A stretch of 64,000 nt of DNA from Shewanella sp. KT0246 (GTDB lineage: Bacteria; Pseudomonadota; Gammaproteobacteria; Enterobacterales; Shewanellaceae). Location: contig NZ_BPEV01000005.1 in assembly GCF_019654955.1 (NCBI RefSeq), forward strand, positions 103,107-167,106. The letters are read 5' to 3'. The notes under the pieces were generated by a model that was not told the DNA's origin, did no database searches, and saw only the letters and a program-made list of their open reading frames with translations. Of this stretch, positions 45,758 to 54,522 are shown one piece after another; positions within the stretch are counted from its first letter, which is position 1, and every line of letters begins with the position of its first letter. The position numbers were made by a program, and so were the translations under genes.

Positions 45758-46414
45758 CTAGCGAATCATTTTTAAAACTTGGTTGACCAGCTTTTCAATG
45801 CCGACCTGCGCCTCAGCAATCGAATTCGCCAGCATATAAGCCGGTGTGGATACCACAAGATTATCTATATCGACCACGATTTCTTCAACGGTCGCATCAC
45901 AATGTTCGCCTCCCATTTCGGTATAGGCTTGCGCAGTGCCGCTATCGTTTCCAATTGTCCCTTTAATTCCTTTTGGATAAAGTACGGGCATCATTACTGG
46001 TGCAATACACATGAAACCGATAGGCTTTTTCGCTAATACAAACTCTTGAATGAAACTCTCTACGTCAGCGTTTAATTTGCAGCCACTTCCCGCTACCGCA
46101 AAATCACATAAGTTTTTAGCAGCGCCAAAACCGCCAGGTACTATCAAAGCATCGAACTGGTCTATATCTAGCTCAGTTGTATTAAGTACTTCTCCACGAG
46201 CAATACGTGCTGACTCTTGCAATACATTACGTGTTGCACCAGTGCTAACTTCGCCATTAAGGTGATTAACAACGTGCATTTGTTCTATATCTGGTGCAAA
46301 ACATTGATAATTCACCCCAGCTTTAGATAGTGCAAGTAGTGTTAATACCGATTCATGAACTTCTGCACCATCGTAAACCCCACACCCACTGAGAAGCACT
46401 GCAATATTTTTCAT
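45758..46414 (-). CDS. elbB: Isoprenoid biosynthesis glyoxalase ElbB (DJ-1/PfpI superfamily)
   Basis: This 218-aa protein has the ElbB-type start NIAVLLSGCGVYDGAEVHE and VPGGFGAAKNL, and the nucleophile-elbow Cys in IGFMCIAPVMMP. E. coli ElbB has weak glyoxalase activity and an unclear link to isoprenoid production. It appears monocistronic. Confidence 0.92.
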   Translation of the reverse strand: MKNIAVLLSGCGVYDGAEVHESVLTLLALSKAGVNYQCFAPDIEQMHVVNHLNGEVSTGATRNVLQESARIARGEVLNTTELDIDQFDALIVPGGFGAAKNLCDFAVAGSGCKLNADVESFIQEFVLAKKPIGFMCIAPVMMPVLYPKGIKGTIGNDSGTAQAYTEMGGEHCDATVEEIVVDIDNLVVSTPAYMLANSIAEAQVGIEKLVNQVLKMIR

Positions 46415-46799
46415 TTCTGTTCCTTGGAAAAGTGATTAATTTAACTTTTTTTAAACAAATCTATTGATCTGATTAAAAAACGTGCTAACTTAGTTTCTCG
46501 AATTTATTTCACGGCTTAAAAACTGTACCAAATAATCGAGTAAATCAATAAGAATATTAAAAAAGTCCACATAATCGGAATATTTTTTAAAACTACTATT
46601 TAACTCACAAAATTATTAAAAAACAAAACTAATCAATAAGTTAAGAGTTTTATTCCCAGTCGTAATTAAAACACCCTTAGATGATATATTAATTCACTCA
46701 CAGACTTATCCACAGCCTGAGAGTTAATTTTCCGTGGCCGAAAATCCTTGTATGTGGCATTCTAAGGCCATCTCAGAATACTGAAAATGAAAACAGACT
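46415..46799. other. 385-bp AT-rich region upstream of polA
   Basis: It is very AT-rich and divergent between elbB and polA. It holds a perfect DnaA box TTATCCACA at 46706-46714, about 86 bp before polA. No open frame or RNA gene is recognised. Confidence 0.5.
46706..46714 (+). promoter_or_regulatory. DnaA box upstream of polA
   Basis: TTATCCACA is an exact consensus DnaA box. It is single, so it is a possible DnaA-regulated promoter site and not an origin. Confidence 0.55.
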
Positions 46800-49562
46800 A
46801 TGCCAACAATCCCCAATAATCCACTCGTCCTTGTGGATGGTTCTTCTTACCTTTATCGCGCATTTTATGCACCACCACATTTGACTAATTCAAAAGGCGA
46901 AGCAACTGGTGCTGTTTACGGTGTAGTCAACATGCTTCGCAGTTTAATGAGCCGTTACAATCCCAGTCATATTGCTGTGGTCTTTGACGCCAAAGGCAAA
47001 ACATTCCGCAATGATATGTACAGCGAATATAAAGCCCAACGTCCGCCGATGCCGGATGATTTACGTTCACAAATTGCGCCGCTACATGCCATCATTCATG
47101 CGTTGGGTTTACCCTTAATCTGCATTCCTGGTGTAGAGGCTGATGACGTCATTGGAACAATTGCGCTAAAAGCCAGTAAAGAAGGTCGCGCGACATTAAT
47201 TAGTACTGGCGATAAAGATATGGCTCAACTGGTCGACGAGCACGTTACACTAATCAACACCATGACAGATACCATCATGGGGCCTGATGAAGTCACAGAA
47301 AAATTTGGTGTCGGGCCAGAGCTCATTATTGACCTACTCGCCATGATGGGTGACAAAGCCGATAACATTCCTGGCTTACCTGGAGTTGGTGAAAAAACAG
47401 CTTTAGCGATGCTTACTGGAGTAGGCGGTGTCGATAAACTTATCGAAAATCCTAACAGTGTATTAGATGTCACTTTCCGTGGCTCTAAGACAATGCCTAA
47501 AAAGATTGAAGATAATAAAGAGATGCTACAGTTGTCTTACGATCTTGCTACCATCAAAACCGATGTTGAATGGTATGATGATTGGGCACCACTTGAGATT
47601 AAACCTCAAGATCGAGATGAGCTTATAAAGCTGTTCGGTGAAATGGAGTTTAAACGTTGGTTAGCTGAAGTATTAGACAACAAATCTGGCTTTTCAGCAG
47701 CCACATCAACCTCAAATACTGAGGATGTTACGCCACTAGCTCCAGCTTTAGAAGCCGAATATGAAACGATTCTCACCGAAGCGGATCTAGCTAAATGGGT
47801 TGCTAAACTATCAAAGGCGGAATTAATTGCTGTAGATACTGAAACTACTAGCCTTAATTATATGGAAGCTAAATTGGTGGGTATTTCGTTCGCAGTAGAA
47901 GTCGGAAAAGCTGCTTACTTGCCATTAACTCATGACTATTTAGATGCGCCAGAGCAGCTACCACTTGATTACGCTTTAGAGCAATTAAGACCCATTCTTG
48001 AAAGTGATACCGTCAAAAAAGTTGGCCAAAACCTTAAATACGATATCAGCATCTTTGCCAATGCAGGTATTACCCTTAAAGGTGTGCGCTTTGATACCAT
48101 GCTTGAGTCCTATGTGTTTAATTCAGTCGCTTCACGGCATGATATGGATGGATTAGCCCTTAAATATTTAGGTCATAAAAATATCAGTTTTGAAGAAATA
48201 GCCGGTAAAGGTGCAAAGCAACTTACCTTTAACCAAATCGATTTAGCGATTGCTAGCCCGTATGCCGCAGAAGATGCCGATATCACTCTACGCTTACATG
48301 AACACCTATGGCCAAGAGTTGAAAAAGAATCTTCTCTAGCATCGGTATTCAATGAACTTGAATTACCACTTATTCAAGTTTTATCAGATATTGAACGTCA
48401 AGGTGTGTTGATTGATAGCATGTTGCTAAGCCAGCAAAGCGATGAATTAGCGCAAAAGATTGATGAGCTTGAAACCAAAGCCTACGAAATCGCGGGCGAG
48501 AAGTTCAACTTGAGTTCTCCTAAGCAGTTACAGGCTCTATTCTTTGAGAAACTCGGATACCCGATCATCAAAAAAACGCCAAAAGGCGCGCCATCAACTG
48601 CTGAAGATGTATTAATTGAACTGGCCTTAGATTATCCATTACCAAAGCTCATTTTACAGCACAGAAGCCTGTCTAAGCTTAAAAGCACTTATACAGACAA
48701 GCTACCTTTAATGGTCAACTCAGAAACGGGTCGCGTTCATACCAGCTATCATCAAGCTAATGCTGCAACAGGCCGATTATCATCAAGCGAGCCTAACTTA
48801 CAGAATATTCCAATTCGTACAGAAGAAGGTCGCAGGATCAGACAAGCCTTTATCGCACCAGAAGGTCGCAAAGTGCTTGCAGCCGATTACTCTCAAATCG
48901 AGTTACGCATTATGGCCCATTTATCACAAGATAAAGGGTTATTAACGGCCTTTGCTGAGAATAAAGATATTCATAAAGCAACTGCCGCTGAGGTGTTTGG
49001 GGTGCATTTTGAGGAAGTCACCACAGAACAAAGGCGCCGAGCAAAAGCGGTTAACTTTGGATTAATTTACGGTATGTCAGCGTTTGGCTTAGCTAAACAA
49101 TTAGATATTCCTCGTAAAGAAGCACAAACCTATATCGACACCTATTTTGCTCGTTATCCTGGTGTCCTTAAATACATGGAAGATACCAGAGCCTTAGCAG
49201 CTGAAGTTGGATATGTAGAAACACTGTATGGCCGACGTTTATACCTACCAGATATCAAAGATAGAAATGCGATGCGTCGTCAAGCAGCTGAGCGCGCAGC
49301 AATTAATGCTCCTATGCAAGGTACGGCAGCCGATATCATCAAAAAAGCGATGATCAGCATTGATCAATGGATTAAGAATGATACCCAAGGCGAAATTACG
49401 ATGATGATGCAGGTTCACGATGAATTAGTCTTTGAAGTCGCAGAAAACCAAGCTGAGACACTTAAAGCCAAAGTGTGCGAATTGATGGCGCAGGCCGCGA
49501 GTTTAGATGTCACCTTACTAGCTGAAGCAGGTCTTGGAGACAACTGGGATGAAGCCCATTAG
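46800..49562 (+). CDS. polA: DNA polymerase I
   Basis: This 920-aa polymerase (E. coli 928) has an N-terminal 5' flap nuclease ([40 protein letters not shown]), a 3'-5' proofreading domain with its acidic residues kept ([27 protein letters not shown]), and the polymerase domain ([49 protein letters not shown]). All three activities are predicted intact. The downstream order spf-engB matches E. coli. Confidence 0.98.
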   Translation: MPTIPNNPLVLVDGSSYLYRAFYAPPHLTNSKGEATGAVYGVVNMLRSLMSRYNPSHIAVVFDAKGKTFRNDMYSEYKAQRPPMPDDLRSQIAPLHAIIHALGLPLICIPGVEADDVIGTIALKASKEGRATLISTGDKDMAQLVDEHVTLINTMTDTIMGPDEVTEKFGVGPELIIDLLAMMGDKADNIPGLPGVGEKTALAMLTGVGGVDKLIENPNSVLDVTFRGSKTMPKKIEDNKEMLQLSYDLATIKTDVEWYDDWAPLEIKPQDRDELIKLFGEMEFKRWLAEVLDNKSGFSAATSTSNTEDVTPLAPALEAEYETILTEADLAKWVAKLSKAELIAVDTETTSLNYMEAKLVGISFAVEVGKAAYLPLTHDYLDAPEQLPLDYALEQLRPILESDTVKKVGQNLKYDISIFANAGITLKGVRFDTMLESYVFNSVASRHDMDGLALKYLGHKNISFEEIAGKGAKQLTFNQIDLAIASPYAAEDADITLRLHEHLWPRVEKESSLASVFNELELPLIQVLSDIERQGVLIDSMLLSQQSDELAQKIDELETKAYEIAGEKFNLSSPKQLQALFFEKLGYPIIKKTPKGAPSTAEDVLIELALDYPLPKLILQHRSLSKLKSTYTDKLPLMVNSETGRVHTSYHQANAATGRLSSSEPNLQNIPIRTEEGRRIRQAFIAPEGRKVLAADYSQIELRIMAHLSQDKGLLTAFAENKDIHKATAAEVFGVHFEEVTTEQRRRAKAVNFGLIYGMSAFGLAKQLDIPRKEAQTYIDTYFARYPGVLKYMEDTRALAAEVGYVETLYGRRLYLPDIKDRNAMRRQAAERAAINAPMQGTAADIIKKAMISIDQWIKNDTQGEITMMMQVHDELVFEVAENQAETLKAKVCELMAQAASLDVTLLAEAGLGDNWDEAH

Positions 49563-49619
49563 CGTCTATTTATACCGGCTTCAAATCAGCTCAGCCGAAA
49601 GACCTGAGCTCCCTTAACA

Positions 49620-49659
49620 AACAATCCCGTAGTTTTACCACTACGGGATTGTTGTTTTT
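49620..49659 (+). terminator. Rho-independent terminator of polA
   Basis: The 14-bp perfect stem AACAATCCCGTAGT/ACTACGGGATTGTT is followed by GTTTTT. Confidence 0.9.
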
Positions 49660-49701
49660 AGCCTTAAAACACAGCAACAAGGTGAAAAAACCAGCTTCAA
49701 A

Positions 49702-49717
49702 TGTGGCAAACTTCACA
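49702..49717. promoter_or_regulatory. CRP site upstream of spf
   Basis: TGTGGCAAACTTCACA is an almost perfect CRP half-site pair (TGTGR-N6-TCACA), centred about 71 bp upstream of the predicted Spot 42 start. Confidence 0.7.
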
Positions 49718-49780
49718 TTATTGTTCATTTTTATAAAAAACAGTTTTTTATTTTAAGGCTAATGGCGTATTATTATCTGC

Positions 49781-49892
49781 GTAGGGTACAGAGGTTAAGA
49801 TGTTCCATCTTTCAGACCTTTTTATTTCACTAGAAATAGTGACAAGCCGAATTATGGCGCTCCAGCATCTTAATATGTTGGAGCTTTTTTTT
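49781..49892 (+). ncRNA. spf: Spot 42 small RNA
   Basis: GTAGGGTACAGAGG, then AAGATGTTC and ATCTTTCAGACCTTTT match the 5' half of E. coli Spot 42 almost exactly. The RNA ends at the terminator GCTCCAGCAT/ATGTTGGAGC with T8, giving about 112 nt. Position between polA and engB is conserved with E. coli. It represses catabolic mRNAs by Hfq-dependent pairing in enterobacteria. The 3' half differs from E. coli. Confidence 0.93.
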
Positions 49893-49954
49893 GCCTGAAA
49901 TTTATTTTAGAGTAAATACTTTAAATTTGAATGAAAAACGATTACTATTCTCTT

Positions 49955-50061
49955 ATTGAGAGTCGTCGATGAGTAGATGGCACTTGAGTCTTGTTGAATT
50001 TAGCTTCTCCCCAAAAGAGCTAATTTTTTAACCGATGACAATATGTCGTCGGTTTTTTTTT
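49955..50061 (+). ncRNA. Candidate small RNA downstream of spf (unknown class)
   Basis: A promoter-like pair TTTAAA (49920-49925) and TACTAT (49943-49948), 17 bp apart, precedes about 107 nt that end in a strong terminator (stem ACCGATGAC/GTCGTCGGT, 50031-50053, then T9). An internal hairpin TTAGCT/AGCTAA is present around 50000-50022. There is no open frame. It does not look like Spot 42, and GGA motifs are absent, so it is not CsrC. The 5' end is inferred. Confidence 0.5.
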
Positions 50062-50106
50062 GATTAAAAACCAGTTCGCAGCATAAACCTCTCAGCAAGA
50101 AGCCAT

Positions 50107-50143
50107 AAAAAAACCGCTAAGTTCGTCTAGATAAACTTAGCGG
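50107..50143 (-). terminator. Rho-independent terminator of engB
   Basis: The stem CCGCTAAGTT/AACTTAGCGG is followed on the minus strand by T7. Confidence 0.85.
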
Positions 50144-50182
50144 CTTAAATACAGGTAACGTACTAGCTAACACGCAATTAAT

Positions 50183-50857
50183 TTACTCTGGATCTTGTTC
50201 AGCTTGTTGCTCTGCTTCTTTTAGCCAGCTTGGGTTGCACCATTCATTAAGAATACCCAATACTTTCGGCTTTCCGGTTCCCTTCGTTGAAGAAAATGGT
50301 TCTACTTTTACCCAATCCCCGAATTCAGCTAACTCTTTACGCACAGCATTAACGGTTTTCATTTTCACATTTTGCGCAAGCTTATCTGATTTAGTTAATA
50401 AAGCTAACACTGGGATTTCGCTCAAAACAGCCCATTCGATCATTTGCATGTCTAAATCTTTTAACGGATGACGAATATCCATCAATACCACAACACCACT
50501 TAAACAAGCGCGTTCCTGCAAATATTCACCTAGGGCTTTTTGCCATTTATTTTTTAATGCTAATGGCACTTTAGCAAAACCATAGCCTGGTAAATCCACT
50601 AAACGACGGTTTTCATCTAATTCAAACACATTGATTAACTGGGTACGGCCCGGAGTTTTACTGGTTCTTGCTAAGCCTTTTTGCTCAGTCAAAGCGTTCA
50701 ATGCACTTGACTTACCTGCATTAGAGCGGCCAGCAAACGCAATTTCTACTCCGGTATCACCAGGTAAATACTCATCAAGATGTGCAATATCTGGCGCACT
50801 TATTAAAAACTTGGTTTTTCGAAAATCTATACGCGTTTCTGACACGATTTGCTCCAA
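50183..50857 (-). CDS. engB: Ribosome biogenesis GTPase YsxC/EngB
   Basis: This 224-aa GTPase is involved in large ribosomal subunit assembly. It has P-loop [10 protein letters not shown]2/G3 TPGRTQLI and [10 protein letters not shown]4 TKSDKL and G5 SSTKGTG. It is divergent from the cytochrome c4 gene and downstream of spf as in E. coli. Confidence 0.96.
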   Translation of the reverse strand: MEQIVSETRIDFRKTKFLISAPDIAHLDEYLPGDTGVEIAFAGRSNAGKSSALNALTEQKGLARTSKTPGRTQLINVFELDENRRLVDLPGYGFAKVPLALKNKWQKALGEYLQERACLSGVVVLMDIRHPLKDLDMQMIEWAVLSEIPVLALLTKSDKLAQNVKMKTVNAVRKELAEFGDWVKVEPFSSTKGTGKPKVLGILNEWCNPSWLKEAEQQAEQDPE

Positions 50858-51012
50858 TAAATTTGGGGTAATACCTTAATTATGTAAGATTTGCTTACTT
50901 TTCCACATTTTCGTGTAAAATATTAGCCTGATCACAGTTTGTAGATTTTACCACGCTTGCGGGTCATCCTAGTAAGCTCAGGACAATAAATTAAATAAGA
51001 AGTTGGAACGCC

Positions 51013-51633
51013 ATGAAAAAGTTAGCTCTTGCGCTGTCTGTATTTGCCGCTATATCAACGCCTGCAATCGCTGAAGGTGATGTGGAAGCGGGTAAAACTA
51101 AATCAGTTATGTGTTCTGCCTGTCACGGTGTTGACGGTAACAGCATTGCTCCTATTTGGCCTAAATTGGCCGGACAGCACGCATCTTATCTAGAAAAACA
51201 ATTACATGATTTCCAAGCGGCGGCTAAAAGCGGCGGCAAAGAAGGTCGTAGTGATCCTACCATGATTGGTATGTCAGCGACTTTATCAGAACAAGATATT
51301 AAAGATGTTTCTGCATATTATGCTAGTCAAACATTAAATGTCGCAGATGTTACCAATGTACCTGCCGAAGGTGAAGCCCTTTATAAAGGTGGTGACATGG
51401 CTCGTGGTATTACATCTTGTATGGCATGTCATGGACCAGATGGTAAAGGTGGCGAGCTTGCAGGCTTCCCAGCTATTGGTGGTCAGCATGCTGATTATAT
51501 CAAAATCCAACTCAATATGTTCCGTGATACAAAGCGTAACAATGATTTGAATGGCATGATGCAAGATGTGTCTAAAAAGTTATCTGACAGTGATATTGAA
51601 GCGTTATCTCAATATATTTCAAGCCTTAAGTAA
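51013..51633 (+). CDS. Cytochrome c4 (dihaem periplasmic cytochrome)
   Basis: This 206-aa protein has a signal peptide (MKKLALALSVFAAISTPAIA), so it is periplasmic. Two class I haem domains each carry CxxCH (CSACHG and CMACHG) with axial Met candidates (DPTMIGMSA and LNGMMQD). Cytochrome c4 carries electrons to terminal oxidases, notably cbb3 in some bacteria. It is followed by a good terminator. Confidence 0.95.
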   Translation: MKKLALALSVFAAISTPAIAEGDVEAGKTKSVMCSACHGVDGNSIAPIWPKLAGQHASYLEKQLHDFQAAAKSGGKEGRSDPTMIGMSATLSEQDIKDVSAYYASQTLNVADVTNVPAEGEALYKGGDMARGITSCMACHGPDGKGGELAGFPAIGGQHADYIKIQLNMFRDTKRNNDLNGMMQDVSKKLSDSDIEALSQYISSLK

Positions 51634-51659
51634 TTTTTTCTTCACATTTAAATGAAGCT

Positions 51660-51685
51660 AAAAGGGTGATTATTCACCCTTTTTT
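51660..51685 (+). terminator. Rho-independent terminator of cytochrome c4 gene
   Basis: Perfect 10-bp stem AAAAGGGTGA/TCACCCTTTT with a TTAT loop and T-run. Confidence 0.9.
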
Positions 51686-51783
51686 ACAACCGAAAGTTGA
51701 CGTTTACGTAAACTTTATAACATTCATGCTTGACAGAGATCACGGATTTAGGGTTAAATAGCCCCGTACCGAGATGAACCCAG

Positions 51784-51817
51784 CTGTAAGAACAAAAATA
51801 TTAATTCCAACTTACAG
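51784..51817. promoter_or_regulatory. GacA/UvrY-type half-sites with long spacer
   Basis: CTGTAAG (51784-51790) and CTTACAG (51811-51817) are the two halves of the UvrY/GacA box, but spaced 20 bp instead of the usual 6. They lie upstream of CsrB, whose promoters are normally activated by that regulator. Confidence 0.4.
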
Positions 51818-51929
51818 ATTTCGGATACGTTTACATTTAAGATATAAGAATAAAATTAATAAATAACAATAATATAAATAAGACCACTCGCTAATAATAA
51901 TAAGAGTCGTGATTTCAGCTTGAAATCCA

Positions 51930-52373
51930 GGTCATATAGAATTTGTAAGGAACAGACCAATTGGTCGACTCGCTTAAATAGCACTCCCTTACGCAACAGA
52001 GATAAAACCCCATAAGGAACCTACTTTAAGGATTAAAGTAGCGGCATAGGAAGCTAATTGCTTAGGATGCACTTGCGGAGGCTTGTTATCACTGGAAGGT
52101 ACTTTTAAACATGGATTGTTTACTAATGTCATTGAAGACAACTAGGATATTGATGAGTCATTGAAGACCATCTACGGAAGCTGTGGTCAGGACGGCAACA
52201 GGATTAAGAAAAATGGTCATTGATGACCGATAACAATAAAAAATGCACGGAAAGCTCTAAAAATAAGATGGATATTGACCGGGATAGTCACATAGCAAGT
52301 ATGGATACTTGGAATATAAATTTGGTGTATTAACACTATTTTGTAAGGTGGCAGTTTACTGCCACCTTTTTTT
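51930..52373 (+). ncRNA. csrB: CsrB-family regulatory RNA
   Basis: About 430 nt without an open frame carry 17 GGA motifs between 51949 and 52313, many as AGGA or TGGA in loops of short hairpins. They start at 51949, 52016, 52030, 52049, 52065, 52077, 52094, 52113, 52145, 52176, 52190, 52201, 52249, 52270, 52282, 52303 and 52311. The RNA ends in a strong terminator (AAGGTGGCAG/CTGCCACCTT then T-run). This is the pattern of CsrB/C RNAs that sequester the translational regulator CsrA. The 5' end is approximate. The neighbourhood (engB, yihI) recalls that of csrC in E. coli. Confidence 0.88.
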
Positions 52374-52443
52374 ATTTCTTCTTTTCAAGAAATCTGTTAT
52401 TGATTGATAATCTTCATCTTGGTTTGGATCACATCTGACTTCA

Positions 52444-53106
52444 ATGATTAAATGCCCGTTGTGCAGTCATACTGCTGAGTTTTTTATTCAAGATAAAAAA
52501 AGAGCTTTCTACAGCTGTCCTCAATGCCAACTGGTATTCGCTAACCCTCAATCACATATGATACCTGCCGCTCAACTACAGCGATATGGTCGTGCAAATA
52601 AAGCCACCAAACAAAAACAACTTGTCCAATTCATTCAACCTTTACTGAGCCAAATCAGCTGGCACCAAGATGGACCGCTAACAGGCCTTAACTTTGGTAG
52701 GGTATTAGATAAGAGCAGTTTAGAAAAAATTGAATCGGCTGGGCATCGTCTTTTTCAATACGACCCCTTTATCAAGACAGATCAACAAGTGTTCAATCAG
52801 CAATATGACTTTGTTTGTTGTTATCGCGTTTTAGAACATTTTCAACAACCTTTCAAAGAATGGTCATTGATATCAAGTTTATTAAAAGATAATGGTTGGT
52901 TAGCAATAAGCACCTCGCTACTGACCGACTTAACTCATTTTTCTAAATGGCACTTTAAGAACAACCCGACCCATGTCAGCTTTTATCAACAGCAAACTTT
53001 TGAGTATTTAGCACAAAACAGCGATTTTAAGCTATTATTTGCAGCAAAAGAGCTCGTATTGATGCAAAAAACATCAAAGTCTGATATAAAGCGCATCCTT
53101 ATTTAG
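52444..53106 (+). CDS. Zinc-ribbon plus degenerate methyltransferase-fold protein
   Basis: This 220-aa protein has an N-terminal four-Cys zinc ribbon (CPLCSHTAEFFIQDKKRAFYSCPQC). A Rossmann-like methyltransferase domain follows: VLEHFQQPFKEWSLISSLLKDNGWLAIST matches the later motifs. The SAM-binding glycine motif is eroded, with LNFGRVLDKSS in place of DxGxGxG. Catalysis is therefore doubtful. The ATG at 52444 has no strong Shine-Dalgarno. It lies just downstream of the csrB terminator. Confidence 0.8.
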   Translation: MIKCPLCSHTAEFFIQDKKRAFYSCPQCQLVFANPQSHMIPAAQLQRYGRANKATKQKQLVQFIQPLLSQISWHQDGPLTGLNFGRVLDKSSLEKIESAGHRLFQYDPFIKTDQQVFNQQYDFVCCYRVLEHFQQPFKEWSLISSLLKDNGWLAISTSLLTDLTHFSKWHFKNNPTHVSFYQQQTFEYLAQNSDFKLLFAAKELVLMQKTSKSDIKRILI

Positions 53107-53162
53107 TGCAAGGTGGATGATTATCTATCTAGCCAACTTTTTACAACCACATGAGATCACTG

Positions 53163-53720
53163 ATGGCTCGTAGTAAAAAATCGCGCAAGGGCGGCGAAAA
53201 CGGCCCTACACAAGCACCAAGAGTCAAAAAGGCTGATCGTAAAGTCACAGGCAGCAGAAAGAAAGACAACGGTCATAAGTCTGGTAGTCGTCATAATGAA
53301 GCCTTGATTGAGCAACAATCACCGCATGTTACGACCAGTAAAAGTAATGACCCTCGTCATGGCAGCAAAAAGCCTGTGCCATTAATGATTAAATCAGCCG
53401 AAACGACTGCTGCACCTGTAGCTAAAGTTAAACAGCCTAAGCTAACTGATGAGCAAAAATTACTGAAACTAGAAGACGATCCTAGATTCAATAATTTATT
53501 GGACCTTTTAGAAGAAGGTAAAGACCTCTCAGCTGACGATCAAAAATGGTTGAATGGTCAACTTGCTAAAATGGAAGCATTAATGGAAAAACTAGGCATT
53601 TCTGATGCCGAAGAACTTCCAGTACAAAATGCTAATACTGGCAAGAAGCCAGCTTCTGATGATGATTTATACGAGCGCTTTGAAACAGGTGCAGATGTAT
53701 TAAAAGACTACCAGTCTTAA
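53163..53720 (+). CDS. yihI: Der GTPase-activating protein YihI
   Basis: About 185 aa from ATG 53163. The highly basic N-terminus (MARSKKSRKGG...RKVTGSRKKDNG) and the acidic, helical C-terminal half (LEDDPRFNNLLDLLEEGKDLSADDQKWLN) are typical of YihI, which stimulates the ribosome-assembly GTPase Der. A terminator hairpin follows at about 53731-53760. Confidence 0.93.
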   Translation: MARSKKSRKGGENGPTQAPRVKKADRKVTGSRKKDNGHKSGSRHNEALIEQQSPHVTTSKSNDPRHGSKKPVPLMIKSAETTAAPVAKVKQPKLTDEQKLLKLEDDPRFNNLLDLLEEGKDLSADDQKWLNGQLAKMEALMEKLGISDAEELPVQNANTGKKPASDDDLYERFETGADVLKDYQS

Positions 53721-53729
53721 ATCATTAAT

Positions 53730-53760
53730 AAATGGCATGCCAATTTGGTGTGCCATTTTT
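53730..53760 (+). terminator. Rho-independent terminator after yihI
   Basis: Stem AAATGGCA-tg-CCAA with TGG-tg-TGCCATTT, followed by T residues. Confidence 0.8.
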
Positions 53761-53805
53761 CTATGTTTTATGCTCTATATTTAAACCTCTGATTAAGGAT
53801 AATTT

Positions 53806-54267
53806 GTGTCTAGCCTTGTTATTGCCCTCGCCGTCATCGTTATAGTACTTTTAGCTTGTTATGCAGGTTATCTCCTATTAAAGGTTAAGAAACAGCAACA
53901 GCGAACCACTGAAGCTAATCAACAGCGCTTAAATGAAGCAAAAGCTAAAAAGCAGCAGATACTGGATGATATAAAATATATTGCTGCAGCGATGTTAGAG
54001 GAGCGATGTGAGCCTTCAGAAGGTGTCATGCGTATCGCTAAATTATTTGAAGCATTATCAATGTCTGAACAAATGGCTGTTGAGTTCCCAAGCATTTTTG
54101 AGCATTACGACTGCATCAAAGCACATCCGATTAAAGACGAACGTAAAGCATTAGCCAAACAACAGCGAATGAAGCTAGATTTAGCACGGATGAAGTCTGA
54201 AGCTAAGCTGGAACAAGGCTTACTGGATGATGCAAAAAAAATTACAGAATTTCATTTCGTGCATTAG
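53806..54267 (+). CDS. DUF2489-family membrane-anchored protein
   Basis: This 153-aa protein starts at GTG 53806 with AAGGAT upstream. One N-terminal membrane helix (LVIALAVIVIVLLACYAGYLLL) is followed by a basic coiled-coil-like helix and a cytoplasmic domain with AAAMLEERCEPSEGVMRIAKLFEAL, as in DUF2489. Such genes commonly neighbour yihI and hemN. Function is unknown. Confidence 0.85.
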   Translation: MSSLVIALAVIVIVLLACYAGYLLLKVKKQQQRTTEANQQRLNEAKAKKQQILDDIKYIAAAMLEERCEPSEGVMRIAKLFEALSMSEQMAVEFPSIFEHYDCIKAHPIKDERKALAKQQRMKLDLARMKSEAKLEQGLLDDAKKITEFHFVH

Positions 54268-54298
54268 AGTTTAGTAACTACTAAGACTTCTATTTGAT

Positions 54299-54343
54299 AA
54301 CAAGTCTCATTATTATCAATAGGTTAATATGAGACTTGTTTCT
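54299..54343 (+). terminator. Terminator-like inverted repeat before hemN
   Basis: AACAAGTCTCAT and ATGAGACTTGTT are perfect 12-bp arms around a long AT-rich loop, followed by TTCT. It separates the DUF2489 gene from hemN. Confidence 0.6.
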
Positions 54344-54522
54344 GCCCCAAGTGAGTAACTAAGGCTGTGAGCCATCCCACAATTTCACAAAACTTCACAG
54401 CTTTCAGACTAAATACCGCCTTTCTAGCAACATCAAATTTCAAATTTACAACGTAGTTCAAGGTTTTTTGTCTAATATGACTGCATACTTCGTCTATTGC
54501 TAATTTACTCGGAGAACGTGCC

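Noticed and set aside
49930..49952. Fur-like GATTACTATTCTC near the candidate sRNA promoter
   Set aside because: Only one hexamer is close to consensus, unlike the RyhB boxes, so iron control is not claimed.
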